Shown here: positions 10,163-22,052 of the stretch, piece by piece | How positions within the stretch are numbered: the first letter of the stretch is position 1 | How the letters are laid out: each line of letters opens with the position of its first letter | DNA from: Anomaloglossus baeobatrachus | Taxonomy: Eukaryota > Chordata > Amphibia > Anura > Aromobatidae | Direction of reading: 5' to 3' | Assembly (NCBI RefSeq): GCF_048569485.1 | Contig: NW_027445240.1 | Coordinates: 1-64,000, forward strand | DNA: 64,000 bases | The notes under the pieces: model-generated | Database searches by the model: none | What the model saw: only the letters and a program-made list of their open reading frames with translations | What the model was told of the DNA's origin: nothing | Translations under genes and position numbers: made by a program

Positions 10163-11552
10163 AACCAGAATTGGTTTGGGCCTCGAGTGGCACCCTGGCC
10201 TATGCCGGACACATCTTAGGGAGAGAGAGCGAGAGGGAGACAAACCCACGCCTACACAAGACATTTTGTCACCCAAGCCAACCCTTGAAAAGGCTGCTTT
10301 GCAGAGCCAAAACAAGAAGAATGGTGCGTTTTGCAGCCGCCGCCCACTGCAATGAATCTGAATAACTCCTCCTTTAGGGCGCAAGCAACTCCCCTCCCCC
10401 TTGCAGTCTTTCCAATTCACGATACAAAAAGACGGACAGGACAGGTTGCCTGACTTTCCGTCACTGCCACCCTTTGCCATCCTTACCCGTAGAAAGCCCT
10501 TTCATCATCCCCAAACCCTAATCTTTTCCCTTTCCTTCCCAGCCCCCAAACCCTGCCCTCTGTACCTTTCTCACCACCCGCTTCCCTTCTCCTGTCATCC
10601 CCCTACCACCCGGGAAAAAAAGAGATTGCCCCCTCCTTCCACTAGCCCACCCTCCCACCCAAAGAACAACTTCTTCTGCGCAGCTTGTTTTCTAGGCAGC
10701 AGCGCTATTGTGATGTCATCGGGGGGCATTGTGACAAGCCGCCAGTGTTCCGTCTCTTCATGTTGTGCACAGTTCAAACGGAAAATACATCAACAGGCAG
10801 ACTACAGAAAAGCTTACTATCAAAGGTTAGAGGGGGGCTTTCTCAGAGGGCTTTTTACAGTTTTTCTATTCCCAATTAGCCGTTTAAGTGTACTTATTGA
10901 AAGTAGTAATTCTTTCATAGGCCGCCCTTTCTTAGTATTTGACGTTCCTTATATTGCGGTATGAGGCTTCGCAGTAGGTTGCAAACATTCATCACCCATG
11001 ACTTTCCCCAATTGAGCTCAGAAGCTCAATGTCTATCATGACCTCTCTTTTAGAATGTCCAAGAGCAAGCAAACTATTCCTCCAGGAGAGGGCGCCAACA
11101 GACTACTAAAGAGATCATCATTACTCAAAGAAAACCCCAAAAACCAATGCATGATAGGAATAAACAGGTAACTTTCTTTGGAGTGGAAGCGGAGAGATCG
11201 CACCAGATGCCAATTCTAGATGTTATCACACCTGTGGTCACTGCAGCAGCAGGTGAATCCACTTTGTCCAAAAGGGATCTATTCCATTCAATTGCAAATG
11301 ATCTAGATAAGACAGAGAACTGCAGCACGGGGACATAGCCGAGTTGGTCAGGTTGAGTGGTGATGAGTTTGCTATTTGGATGAATAAAGAAAGTCAAAAG
11401 TGTGAAAGATAAAAAACAAAAGGAGGAAGTGTGAAAAGTGAATGGGCCAAATTGAGGTGCATATGAAGACGTATGCTTTCTTCCAATTCATTAAATCGGG
11501 CTAATATGAATCAGGTGAATTGAGTTCTGCTTTTGGAAACTGGGTTAAGAAG

Positions 11553-11740
11553 GGGTGCACCGTTCCTGGAGGTACTGCAATACCAGGTCAATGCGTGGAG
11601 TGGACAGAGCAAGCTCTTTTTCCATCTCCCTGTTCTAAAAATCCATTTAATATATGGTCCCCAGATAGGGGACGTATCAGATATTAAACTGATAAGAACA
11701 GATACTACACTTGATCTTAGCCAAAAGGCCGAGAAGCGAT
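11553..11740 (-). ncRNA. RNU2: U2 spliceosomal snRNA, unit 8
   Basis: Consensus 188-nt copy. PSE at 11786-11803, 3' box at 11526-11540. Confidence 0.98.
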
Positions 11741-13130
11741 AACCAGAATTGGTTTGGGCCTCGAGTGGCACCCTGGCCTATGCCGGACACATCTTAGGGA
11801 GAGAGAGCGAGAGGGAGACAAACCCACGCCTACACAAGACATTTTGTCACCCAAGCCAACCCTTGAAAAGGCTGCTTTGCAGAGCCAAAACAAGAAGAAT
11901 GGTGCGTTTTGCAGCCGCCGCCCACTGCAATGAATCTGAATAACTCCTCCTTTAGGGCGCAAGCAACTCCCCTCCCCCTTGCAGTCTTTCCAATTCACGA
12001 TACAAAAAGACGGACAGGACAGGTTGCCTGACTTTCCGTCACTGCCACCCTTTGCCATCCTTACCCGTAGAAAGCCCTTTCATCATCCCCAAACCCTAAT
12101 CTTTTCCCTTTCCTTCCCAGCCCCCAAACCCTGCCCTCTGTACCTTTCTCACCACCCGCTTCCCTTCTCCTGTCATCCCCCTACCACCCGGGAAAAAAAG
12201 AGATTGCCCCCTCCTTCCACTAGCCCACCCTCCCACCCAAAGAACAACTTCTTCTGCGCAGCTTGTTTTCTAGGCAGCAGCGCTATTGTGATGTCATCGG
12301 GGGGCATTGTGACAAGCCGCCAGTGTTCCGTCTCTTCATGTTGTGCACAGTTCAAACGGAAAATACATCAACAGGCAGACTACAGAAAAGCTTACTATCA
12401 AAGGTTAGAGGGGGGCTTTCTCAGAGGGCTTTTTACAGTTTTTCTATTCCCAATTAGCCGTTTAAGTGTACTTATTGAAAGTAGTAATTCTTTCATAGGC
12501 CGCCCTTTCTTAGTATTTGACGTTCCTTATATTGCGGTATGAGGCTTCGCAGTAGGTTGCAAACATTCATCACCCATGACTTTCCCCAATTGAGCTCAGA
12601 AGCTCAATGTCTATCATGACCTCTCTTTTAGAATGTCCAAGAGCAAGCAAACTATTCCTCCAGGAGAGGGCGCCAACAGACTACTAAAGAGATCATCATT
12701 ACTCAAAGAAAACCCCAAAAACCAATGCATGATAGGAATAAACAGGTAACTTTCTTTGGAGTGGAAGCGGAGAGATCGCACCAGATGCCAATTCTAGATG
12801 TTATCACACCTGTGGTCACTGCAGCAGCAGGTGAATCCACTTTGTCCAAAAGGGATCTATTCCATTCAATTGCAAATGATCTAGATAAGACAGAGAACTG
12901 CAGCACGGGGACATAGCCGAGTTGGTCAGGTTGAGTGGTGATGAGTTTGCTATTTGGATGAATAAAGAAAGTCAAAAGTGTGAAAGATAAAAAACAAAAG
13001 GAGGAAGTGTGAAAAGTGAATGGGCCAAATTGAGGTGCATATGAAGACGTATGCTTTCTTCCAATTCATTAAATCGGGCTAATATGAATCAGGTGAATTG
13101 AGTTCTGCTTTTGGAAACTGGGTTAAGAAG

Positions 13131-13318
13131 GGGTGCACCGTTCCTGGAGGTACTGCAATACCAGGTCAATGCGTGGAGTGGACAGAGCAAGCTCTTTTTC
13201 CATCTCCCTGTTCTAAAAATCCATTTAATATATGGTCCCCAGATAGGGGACGTATCAGATATTAAACTGATAAGAACAGATACTACACTTGATCTTAGCC
13301 AAAAGGCCGAGAAGCGAT
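13131..13318 (-). ncRNA. RNU2: U2 spliceosomal snRNA, unit 9
   Basis: Consensus 188-nt copy. PSE at 13364-13381, 3' box at 13104-13118. Confidence 0.98.
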
Positions 13319-14708
13319 AACCAGAATTGGTTTGGGCCTCGAGTGGCACCCTGGCCTATGCCGGACACATCTTAGGGAGAGAGAGCGAGAGGGAGACAAA
13401 CCCACGCCTACACAAGACATTTTGTCACCCAAGCCAACCCTTGAAAAGGCTGCTTTGCAGAGCCAAAACAAGAAGAATGGTGCGTTTTGCAGCCGCCGCC
13501 CACTGCAATGAATCTGAATAACTCCTCCTTTAGGGCGCAAGCAACTCCCCTCCCCCTTGCAGTCTTTCCAATTCACGATACAAAAAGACGGACAGGACAG
13601 GTTGCCTGACTTTCCGTCACTGCCACCCTTTGCCATCCTTACCCGTAGAAAGCCCTTTCATCATCCCCAAACCCTAATCTTTTCCCTTTCCTTCCCAGCC
13701 CCCAAACCCTGCCCTCTGTACCTTTCTCACCACCCGCTTCCCTTCTCCTGTCATCCCCCTACCACCCGGGAAAAAAAGAGATTGCCCCCTCCTTCCACTA
13801 GCCCACCCTCCCACCCAAAGAACAACTTCTTCTGCGCAGCTTGTTTTCTAGGCAGCAGCGCTATTGTGATGTCATCGGGGGGCATTGTGACAAGCCGCCA
13901 GTGTTCCGTCTCTTCATGTTGTGCACAGTTCAAACGGAAAATACATCAACAGGCAGACTACAGAAAAGCTTACTATCAAAGGTTAGAGGGGGGCTTTCTC
14001 AGAGGGCTTTTTACAGTTTTTCTATTCCCAATTAGCCGTTTAAGTGTACTTATTGAAAGTAGTAATTCTTTCATAGGCCGCCCTTTCTTAGTATTTGACG
14101 TTCCTTATATTGCGGTATGAGGCTTCGCAGTAGGTTGCAAACATTCATCACCCATGACTTTCCCCAATTGAGCTCAGAAGCTCAATGTCTATCATGACCT
14201 CTCTTTTAGAATGTCCAAGAGCAAGCAAACTATTCCTCCAGGAGAGGGCGCCAACAGACTACTAAAGAGATCATCATTACTCAAAGAAAACCCCAAAAAC
14301 CAATGCATGATAGGAATAAACAGGTAACTTTCTTTGGAGTGGAAGCGGAGAGATCGCACCAGATGCCAATTCTAGATGTTATCACACCTGTGGTCACTGC
14401 AGCAGCAGGTGAATCCACTTTGTCCAAAAGGGATCTATTCCATTCAATTGCAAATGATCTAGATAAGACAGAGAACTGCAGCACGGGGACATAGCCGAGT
14501 TGGTCAGGTTGAGTGGTGATGAGTTTGCTATTTGGATGAATAAAGAAAGTCAAAAGTGTGAAAGATAAAAAACAAAAGGAGGAAGTGTGAAAAGTGAATG
14601 GGCCAAATTGAGGTGCATATGAAGACGTATGCTTTCTTCCAATTCATTAAATCGGGCTAATATGAATCAGGTGAATTGAGTTCTGCTTTTGGAAACTGGG
14701 TTAAGAAG

Positions 14709-14896
14709 GGGTGCACCGTTCCTGGAGGTACTGCAATACCAGGTCAATGCGTGGAGTGGACAGAGCAAGCTCTTTTTCCATCTCCCTGTTCTAAAAATCC
14801 ATTTAATATATGGTCCCCAGATAGGGGACGTATCAGATATTAAACTGATAAGAACAGATACTACACTTGATCTTAGCCAAAAGGCCGAGAAGCGAT
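14709..14896 (-). ncRNA. RNU2: U2 spliceosomal snRNA, unit 10
   Basis: Consensus 188-nt copy. PSE at 14942-14959, 3' box at 14682-14696. Confidence 0.98.
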
Positions 14897-16286
14897 AACC
14901 AGAATTGGTTTGGGCCTCGAGTGGCACCCTGGCCTATGCCGGACACATCTTAGGGAGAGAGAGCGAGAGGGAGACAAACCCACGCCTACACAAGACATTT
15001 TGTCACCCAAGCCAACCCTTGAAAAGGCTGCTTTGCAGAGCCAAAACAAGAAGAATGGTGCGTTTTGCAGCCGCCGCCCACTGCAATGAATCTGAATAAC
15101 TCCTCCTTTAGGGCGCAAGCAACTCCCCTCCCCCTTGCAGTCTTTCCAATTCACGATACAAAAAGACGGACAGGACAGGTTGCCTGACTTTCCGTCACTG
15201 CCACCCTTTGCCATCCTTACCCGTAGAAAGCCCTTTCATCATCCCCAAACCCTAATCTTTTCCCTTTCCTTCCCAGCCCCCAAACCCTGCCCTCTGTACC
15301 TTTCTCACCACCCGCTTCCCTTCTCCTGTCATCCCCCTACCACCCGGGAAAAAAAGAGATTGCCCCCTCCTTCCACTAGCCCACCCTCCCACCCAAAGAA
15401 CAACTTCTTCTGCGCAGCTTGTTTTCTAGGCAGCAGCGCTATTGTGATGTCATCGGGGGGCATTGTGACAAGCCGCCAGTGTTCCGTCTCTTCATGTTGT
15501 GCACAGTTCAAACGGAAAATACATCAACAGGCAGACTACAGAAAAGCTTACTATCAAAGGTTAGAGGGGGGCTTTCTCAGAGGGCTTTTTACAGTTTTTC
15601 TATTCCCAATTAGCCGTTTAAGTGTACTTATTGAAAGTAGTAATTCTTTCATAGGCCGCCCTTTCTTAGTATTTGACGTTCCTTATATTGCGGTATGAGG
15701 CTTCGCAGTAGGTTGCAAACATTCATCACCCATGACTTTCCCCAATTGAGCTCAGAAGCTCAATGTCTATCATGACCTCTCTTTTAGAATGTCCAAGAGC
15801 AAGCAAACTATTCCTCCAGGAGAGGGCGCCAACAGACTACTAAAGAGATCATCATTACTCAAAGAAAACCCCAAAAACCAATGCATGATAGGAATAAACA
15901 GGTAACTTTCTTTGGAGTGGAAGCGGAGAGATCGCACCAGATGCCAATTCTAGATGTTATCACACCTGTGGTCACTGCAGCAGCAGGTGAATCCACTTTG
16001 TCCAAAAGGGATCTATTCCATTCAATTGCAAATGATCTAGATAAGACAGAGAACTGCAGCACGGGGACATAGCCGAGTTGGTCAGGTTGAGTGGTGATGA
16101 GTTTGCTATTTGGATGAATAAAGAAAGTCAAAAGTGTGAAAGATAAAAAACAAAAGGAGGAAGTGTGAAAAGTGAATGGGCCAAATTGAGGTGCATATGA
16201 AGACGTATGCTTTCTTCCAATTCATTAAATCGGGCTAATATGAATCAGGTGAATTGAGTTCTGCTTTTGGAAACTGGGTTAAGAAG

Positions 16287-16474
16287 GGGTGCACCGTTCC
16301 TGGAGGTACTGCAATACCAGGTCAATGCGTGGAGTGGACAGAGCAAGCTCTTTTTCCATCTCCCTGTTCTAAAAATCCATTTAATATATGGTCCCCAGAT
16401 AGGGGACGTATCAGATATTAAACTGATAAGAACAGATACTACACTTGATCTTAGCCAAAAGGCCGAGAAGCGAT
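16287..16474 (-). ncRNA. RNU2: U2 spliceosomal snRNA, unit 11
   Basis: Consensus 188-nt copy. PSE at 16520-16537, 3' box at 16260-16274. Confidence 0.98.
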
Positions 16475-17864
16475 AACCAGAATTGGTTTGGGCCTCGAGT
16501 GGCACCCTGGCCTATGCCGGACACATCTTAGGGAGAGAGAGCGAGAGGGAGACAAACCCACGCCTACACAAGACATTTTGTCACCCAAGCCAACCCTTGA
16601 AAAGGCTGCTTTGCAGAGCCAAAACAAGAAGAATGGTGCGTTTTGCAGCCGCCGCCCACTGCAATGAATCTGAATAACTCCTCCTTTAGGGCGCAAGCAA
16701 CTCCCCTCCCCCTTGCAGTCTTTCCAATTCACGATACAAAAAGACGGACAGGACAGGTTGCCTGACTTTCCGTCACTGCCACCCTTTGCCATCCTTACCC
16801 GTAGAAAGCCCTTTCATCATCCCCAAACCCTAATCTTTTCCCTTTCCTTCCCAGCCCCCAAACCCTGCCCTCTGTACCTTTCTCACCACCCGCTTCCCTT
16901 CTCCTGTCATCCCCCTACCACCCGGGAAAAAAAGAGATTGCCCCCTCCTTCCACTAGCCCACCCTCCCACCCAAAGAACAACTTCTTCTGCGCAGCTTGT
17001 TTTCTAGGCAGCAGCGCTATTGTGATGTCATCGGGGGGCATTGTGACAAGCCGCCAGTGTTCCGTCTCTTCATGTTGTGCACAGTTCAAACGGAAAATAC
17101 ATCAACAGGCAGACTACAGAAAAGCTTACTATCAAAGGTTAGAGGGGGGCTTTCTCAGAGGGCTTTTTACAGTTTTTCTATTCCCAATTAGCCGTTTAAG
17201 TGTACTTATTGAAAGTAGTAATTCTTTCATAGGCCGCCCTTTCTTAGTATTTGACGTTCCTTATATTGCGGTATGAGGCTTCGCAGTAGGTTGCAAACAT
17301 TCATCACCCATGACTTTCCCCAATTGAGCTCAGAAGCTCAATGTCTATCATGACCTCTCTTTTAGAATGTCCAAGAGCAAGCAAACTATTCCTCCAGGAG
17401 AGGGCGCCAACAGACTACTAAAGAGATCATCATTACTCAAAGAAAACCCCAAAAACCAATGCATGATAGGAATAAACAGGTAACTTTCTTTGGAGTGGAA
17501 GCGGAGAGATCGCACCAGATGCCAATTCTAGATGTTATCACACCTGTGGTCACTGCAGCAGCAGGTGAATCCACTTTGTCCAAAAGGGATCTATTCCATT
17601 CAATTGCAAATGATCTAGATAAGACAGAGAACTGCAGCACGGGGACATAGCCGAGTTGGTCAGGTTGAGTGGTGATGAGTTTGCTATTTGGATGAATAAA
17701 GAAAGTCAAAAGTGTGAAAGATAAAAAACAAAAGGAGGAAGTGTGAAAAGTGAATGGGCCAAATTGAGGTGCATATGAAGACGTATGCTTTCTTCCAATT
17801 CATTAAATCGGGCTAATATGAATCAGGTGAATTGAGTTCTGCTTTTGGAAACTGGGTTAAGAAG

Positions 17865-18052
17865 GGGTGCACCGTTCCTGGAGGTACTGCAATACCAGGT
17901 CAATGCGTGGAGTGGACAGAGCAAGCTCTTTTTCCATCTCCCTGTTCTAAAAATCCATTTAATATATGGTCCCCAGATAGGGGACGTATCAGATATTAAA
18001 CTGATAAGAACAGATACTACACTTGATCTTAGCCAAAAGGCCGAGAAGCGAT
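17865..18052 (-). ncRNA. RNU2: U2 spliceosomal snRNA, unit 12
   Basis: Consensus 188-nt copy. PSE at 18098-18115, 3' box at 17838-17852. It is the last intact copy before the short insertion. Confidence 0.98.
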
Positions 18053-19442
18053 AACCAGAATTGGTTTGGGCCTCGAGTGGCACCCTGGCCTATGCCGGAC
18101 ACATCTTAGGGAGAGAGAGCGAGAGGGAGACAAACCCACGCCTACACAAGACATTTTGTCACCCAAGCCAACCCTTGAAAAGGCTGCTTTGCAGAGCCAA
18201 AACAAGAAGAATGGTGCGTTTTGCAGCCGCCGCCCACTGCAATGAATCTGAATAACTCCTCCTTTAGGGCGCAAGCAACTCCCCTCCCCCTTGCAGTCTT
18301 TCCAATTCACGATACAAAAAGACGGACAGGACAGGTTGCCTGACTTTCCGTCACTGCCACCCTTTGCCATCCTTACCCGTAGAAAGCCCTTTCATCATCC
18401 CCAAACCCTAATCTTTTCCCTTTCCTTCCCAGCCCCCAAACCCTGCCCTCTGTACCTTTCTCACCACCCGCTTCCCTTCTCCTGTCATCCCCCTACCACC
18501 CGGGAAAAAAAGAGATTGCCCCCTCCTTCCACTAGCCCACCCTCCCACCCAAAGAACAACTTCTTCTGCGCAGCTTGTTTTCTAGGCAGCAGCGCTATTG
18601 TGATGTCATCGGGGGGCATTGTGACAAGCCGCCAGTGTTCCGTCTCTTCATGTTGTGCACAGTTCAAACGGAAAATACATCAACAGGCAGACTACAGAAA
18701 AGCTTACTATCAAAGGTTAGAGGGGGGCTTTCTCAGAGGGCTTTTTACAGTTTTTCTATTCCCAATTAGCCGTTTAAGTGTACTTATTGAAAGTAGTAAT
18801 TCTTTCATAGGCCGCCCTTTCTTAGTATTTGACGTTCCTTATATTGCGGTATGAGGCTTCGCAGTAGGTTGCAAACATTCATCACCCATGACTTTCCCCA
18901 ATTGAGCTCAGAAGCTCAATGTCTATCATGACCTCTCTTTTAGAATGTCCAAGAGCAAGCAAACTATTCCTCCAGGAGAGGGCGCCAACAGACTACTAAA
19001 GAGATCATCATTACTCAAAGAAAACCCCAAAAACCAATGCATGATAGGAATAAACAGGTAACTTTCTTTGGAGTGGAAGCGGAGAGATCGCACCAGATGC
19101 CAATTCTAGATGTTATCACACCTGTGGTCACTGCAGCAGCAGGTGAATCCACTTTGTCCAAAAGGGATCTATTCCATTCAATTGCAAATGATCTAGATAA
19201 GACAGAGAACTGCAGCACGGGGACATAGCCGAGTTGGTCAGGTTGAGTGGTGATGAGTTTGCTATTTGGATGAATAAAGAAAGTCAAAAGTGTGAAAGAT
19301 AAAAAACAAAAGGAGGAAGTGTGAAAAGTGAATGGGCCAAATTGAGGTGCATATGAAGACGTATGCTTTCTTCCAATTCATTAAATCGGGCTAATATGAA
19401 TCAGGTGAATTGAGTTCTGCTTTTGGAAACTGGGTTAAGAAG

Positions 19443-19592
19443 GGGTGCACCGTTCCTGGAGGTACTGCAATACCAGGTCAATGCGTGGAGTGGACAGAGC
19501 AAGCTCTTTTTCCATCTCCCTGTTCTAAAAATCCATTTAATATATGGTCCCCAGATAGGGGACGTATCAGATATTAAACTGATAAGAACAGA
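19443..19592 (-). pseudogene. RNU2: U2 snRNA unit 13, 3' part (nt 39-188), split by insertion
   Basis: Nt 39-188 of U2 are unchanged and are followed by an intact 3' box (19416-19430). The 5' 38-40 nt are separated from them by 842 bp. No functional U2 can be made, although the promoter on the far side is complete. Confidence 0.95.
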
Positions 19593-19728
19593 TTTTTGAT
19601 TTAATGAAGCTTTCCAAAGCACCGCAAAAATGCATGACTGAAGTCACACCAAAAACAGTGCAAAGGCTAGGATTCGTGTGGACCCCTCCGTGAGAAGAGG
19701 ATCCCCAAAAATCAACCCCGTCCCTCCG

Positions 19729-19747
19729 AGCCAGAAGGCCACAGCGA
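19729..19747 (-). repeat. U2 5'-end-like stretch in the short element (3' side)
   Basis: The minus strand reads TCGCTGTGGCCTTCTGGCT. It aligns with U2 nt 2-22 (TCGCTTCTCGGCCTTTTGGCT) with a 2-nt gap and two mismatches. It shares TGGCCTTCTGGCT with the stretch at 20123-20138, so the two are probably related to each other. Confidence 0.4.
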
Positions 19748-19856
19748 GGGTCAGGGATCTTCGGTGCTCCCCCAAGCCGAAGCCTGGTTGAGCCTTGTTG
19801 TTGCTCCCAGCGTCCACCGAGGCATCTTACCCAAGTGGAGTAGGGAGCTACTAGTC

Positions 19857-20106
19857 GTTGGTTTCGCAGCCGAGACTGCCCGGACCGTCAACCGGTGTTG
19901 GTTTCTCAGCCCAAGGCTGACCGGACCTCCAACCGGGTGTTGGTTTCTCAGCCCAAGGCTGACCGGACCTCCAACCGGGTGTTGGTTTCTCAGCCCAAGG
20001 CTAACCGGACCTCCAACCGGGTGTTGGTTTCTCAGCCAAAGCTGACCCGGACCTCCAACCGGGTGTTGGTTTCTCAGCCCAAAGCTGACCGGACCTCCGA
20101 CCGGGA
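19857..20106 (-). repeat. Minisatellite, about six copies of 42 bp
   Basis: Each copy contains GAGGTCCGGTCAGCCTTGGG or a close variant followed by CTGAGAAACCAACACCCGG. The central copies are nearly identical. The outermost left copy is the most diverged, and one central copy has offset one-base changes. The period is a multiple of three, so a 141-codon minus-strand frame (19751-20176) shows a 14-residue repeat; I consider this frame incidental. The array is internal to the element, not at the insertion joints. Confidence 0.9.
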
Positions 20107-20122
20107 TTATAAAAATTTCCCT

Positions 20123-20138
20123 TCTTAGCCAGAAGGCC
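20123..20138 (-). repeat. U2 stem-I-like stretch in the short element (5' side)
   Basis: GGCCTTCTGGCTAAGA matches U2 nt 11-26 (GGCCTTTTGGCTAAGA) at 15 of 16 positions, in the same direction as U2. The bases before it (ATTGCCCTATCCT) can be loosely aligned to U2 nt 1-10. It may be a degenerate snRNA-derived head now internal to the element. Independent of that, TGGCTAAGAAGG resembles a Pol III A box, but no B box was found. Confidence 0.45.
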
Positions 20139-20436
20139 AGGATAGGGCAATATGCTTGGAAAGTATGAATAGGCAAGGCGCGGCGTGCGACAGAGTCTGA
20201 GGCTTACCAGGGTCCCAACCTAGCAAGTTCAGACTCCCTCCAGGGTGTCCATTCCTGGGGCACATTGCACCATAACCCCCACACTTACTCAGTCTAATAG
20301 CCTCAATCCTGGTAGGGCCATGGTTTCCTCTAGATGGATATACTATCCTCCCAAAGTACTAACAAGTGCAACCTTCCAGTGTGCATTGCATCATTGTACT
20401 AAGGTGGCCGGAGCCTTAAACCACCTTTTCGAACGA

Positions 20437-20474
20437 TACTACACTTGATCTTAGCCAAAAGGCCGAGAAGCGAT
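20437..20474 (-). pseudogene. RNU2: U2 snRNA unit 13, 5' part (nt 1-38)
   Basis: Unchanged U2 nt 1-38, ending with GUAGUA, then the element. The next two bases (20435-20436) also match U2 nt 39-40. The PSE at 20520-20537 is intact, so a transcript through the element is possible. Confidence 0.95.
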
Positions 20475-21864
20475 AACCAGAATTGGTTTGGGCCTCGAGT
20501 GGCACCCTGGCCTATGCCGGACACATCTTAGGGAGAGAGAGCGAGAGGGAGACAAACCCACGCCTACACAAGACATTTTGTCACCCAAGCCAACCCTTGA
20601 AAAGGCTGCTTTGCAGAGCCAAAACAAGAAGAATGGTGCGTTTTGCAGCCGCCGCCCACTGCAATGAATCTGAATAACTCCTCCTTTAGGGCGCAAGCAA
20701 CTCCCCTCCCCCTTGCAGTCTTTCCAATTCACGATACAAAAAGACGGACAGGACAGGTTGCCTGACTTTCCGTCACTGCCACCCTTTGCCATCCTTACCC
20801 GTAGAAAGCCCTTTCATCATCCCCAAACCCTAATCTTTTCCCTTTCCTTCCCAGCCCCCAAACCCTGCCCTCTGTACCTTTCTCACCACCCGCTTCCCTT
20901 CTCCTGTCATCCCCCTACCACCCGGGAAAAAAAGAGATTGCCCCCTCCTTCCACTAGCCCACCCTCCCACCCAAAGAACAACTTCTTCTGCGCAGCTTGT
21001 TTTCTAGGCAGCAGCGCTATTGTGATGTCATCGGGGGGCATTGTGACAAGCCGCCAGTGTTCCGTCTCTTCATGTTGTGCACAGTTCAAACGGAAAATAC
21101 ATCAACAGGCAGACTACAGAAAAGCTTACTATCAAAGGTTAGAGGGGGGCTTTCTCAGAGGGCTTTTTACAGTTTTTCTATTCCCAATTAGCCGTTTAAG
21201 TGTACTTATTGAAAGTAGTAATTCTTTCATAGGCCGCCCTTTCTTAGTATTTGACGTTCCTTATATTGCGGTATGAGGCTTCGCAGTAGGTTGCAAACAT
21301 TCATCACCCATGACTTTCCCCAATTGAGCTCAGAAGCTCAATGTCTATCATGACCTCTCTTTTAGAATGTCCAAGAGCAAGCAAACTATTCCTCCAGGAG
21401 AGGGCGCCAACAGACTACTAAAGAGATCATCATTACTCAAAGAAAACCCCAAAAACCAATGCATGATAGGAATAAACAGGTAACTTTCTTTGGAGTGGAA
21501 GCGGAGAGATCGCACCAGATGCCAATTCTAGATGTTATCACACCTGTGGTCACTGCAGCAGCAGGTGAATCCACTTTGTCCAAAAGGGATCTATTCCATT
21601 CAATTGCAAATGATCTAGATAAGACAGAGAACTGCAGCACGGGGACATAGCCGAGTTGGTCAGGTTGAGTGGTGATGAGTTTGCTATTTGGATGAATAAA
21701 GAAAGTCAAAAGTGTGAAAGATAAAAAACAAAAGGAGGAAGTGTGAAAAGTGAATGGGCCAAATTGAGGTGCATATGAAGACGTATGCTTTCTTCCAATT
21801 CATTAAATCGGGCTAATATGAATCAGGTGAATTGAGTTCTGCTTTTGGAAACTGGGTTAAGAAG

Positions 21865-22052
21865 GGGTGCACCGTTCCTGGAGGTACTGCAATACCAGGT
21901 CAATGCGTGGAGTGGACAGAGCAAGCTCTTTTTCCATCTCCCTGTTCTAAAAATCCATTTAATATATGGTCCCCAGATAGGGGACGTATCAGATATTAAA
22001 CTGATAAGAACAGATACTACACTTGATCTTAGCCAAAAGGCCGAGAAGCGAT
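21865..22052 (-). ncRNA. RNU2: U2 spliceosomal snRNA, unit 14
   Basis: Consensus 188-nt copy. PSE at 22098-22115, 3' box at 21838-21852. Confidence 0.98.

Larger units (their letters stand above)
6819..19442. repeat. Array block B: units 5-12, uniform
   Basis: Eight consecutive units of exactly 1,578 bp with no length change seen. Spacers between the U2 genes contain only the elements annotated for 8585-9974. Confidence 0.95.
19593..20434 (-). mobile_element. 842-bp non-autonomous element in U2, candidate Keno-dependent SINE-like element
   Basis: Inserted after U2 nt 38-40 in the same direction as U2, at the nucleotide also used by the two full-length LINEs. Its 3' end reads TTAAATCAAAAA, the same final 12 nt as those LINEs. 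The last few A residues serve as a short tail before U2 nt 39. No reverse transcriptase, endonuclease or zinc knuckle is encoded. Parts in element sense: a 5' region of about 280 bp with two diverged stretches containing TGCAATG; a U2-like stretch (20123-20138); a 42-bp minisatellite (19857-20106); a 3' region with a second U2-like stretch (19729-19747); and the tail. Unlike the LINEs it has no 14-bp duplication; only two bases (GA) are shared at both sides. I infer a non-autonomous element moved by the LINE machinery. A 5'-deleted copy of an unrelated U2-specific LINE is the alternative. Confidence 0.7.

Noticed and set aside
20123-20138. Pol III A box in the short element
   Set aside because: One position is off and no B box lies at a suitable distance. 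Resemblance to U2 stem I explains the sequence better.
19751-20176. 141-codon minus-strand frame with a 14-residue repeat
   Set aside because: The repeat is explained by the 42-bp minisatellite. No recognisable protein features flank it.
20400-20434. Similarity of the short element's 5' end to U1 snRNA (GGTGGTTT)
   Set aside because: Only about ten bases agree and the surrounding sequence does not follow U1.
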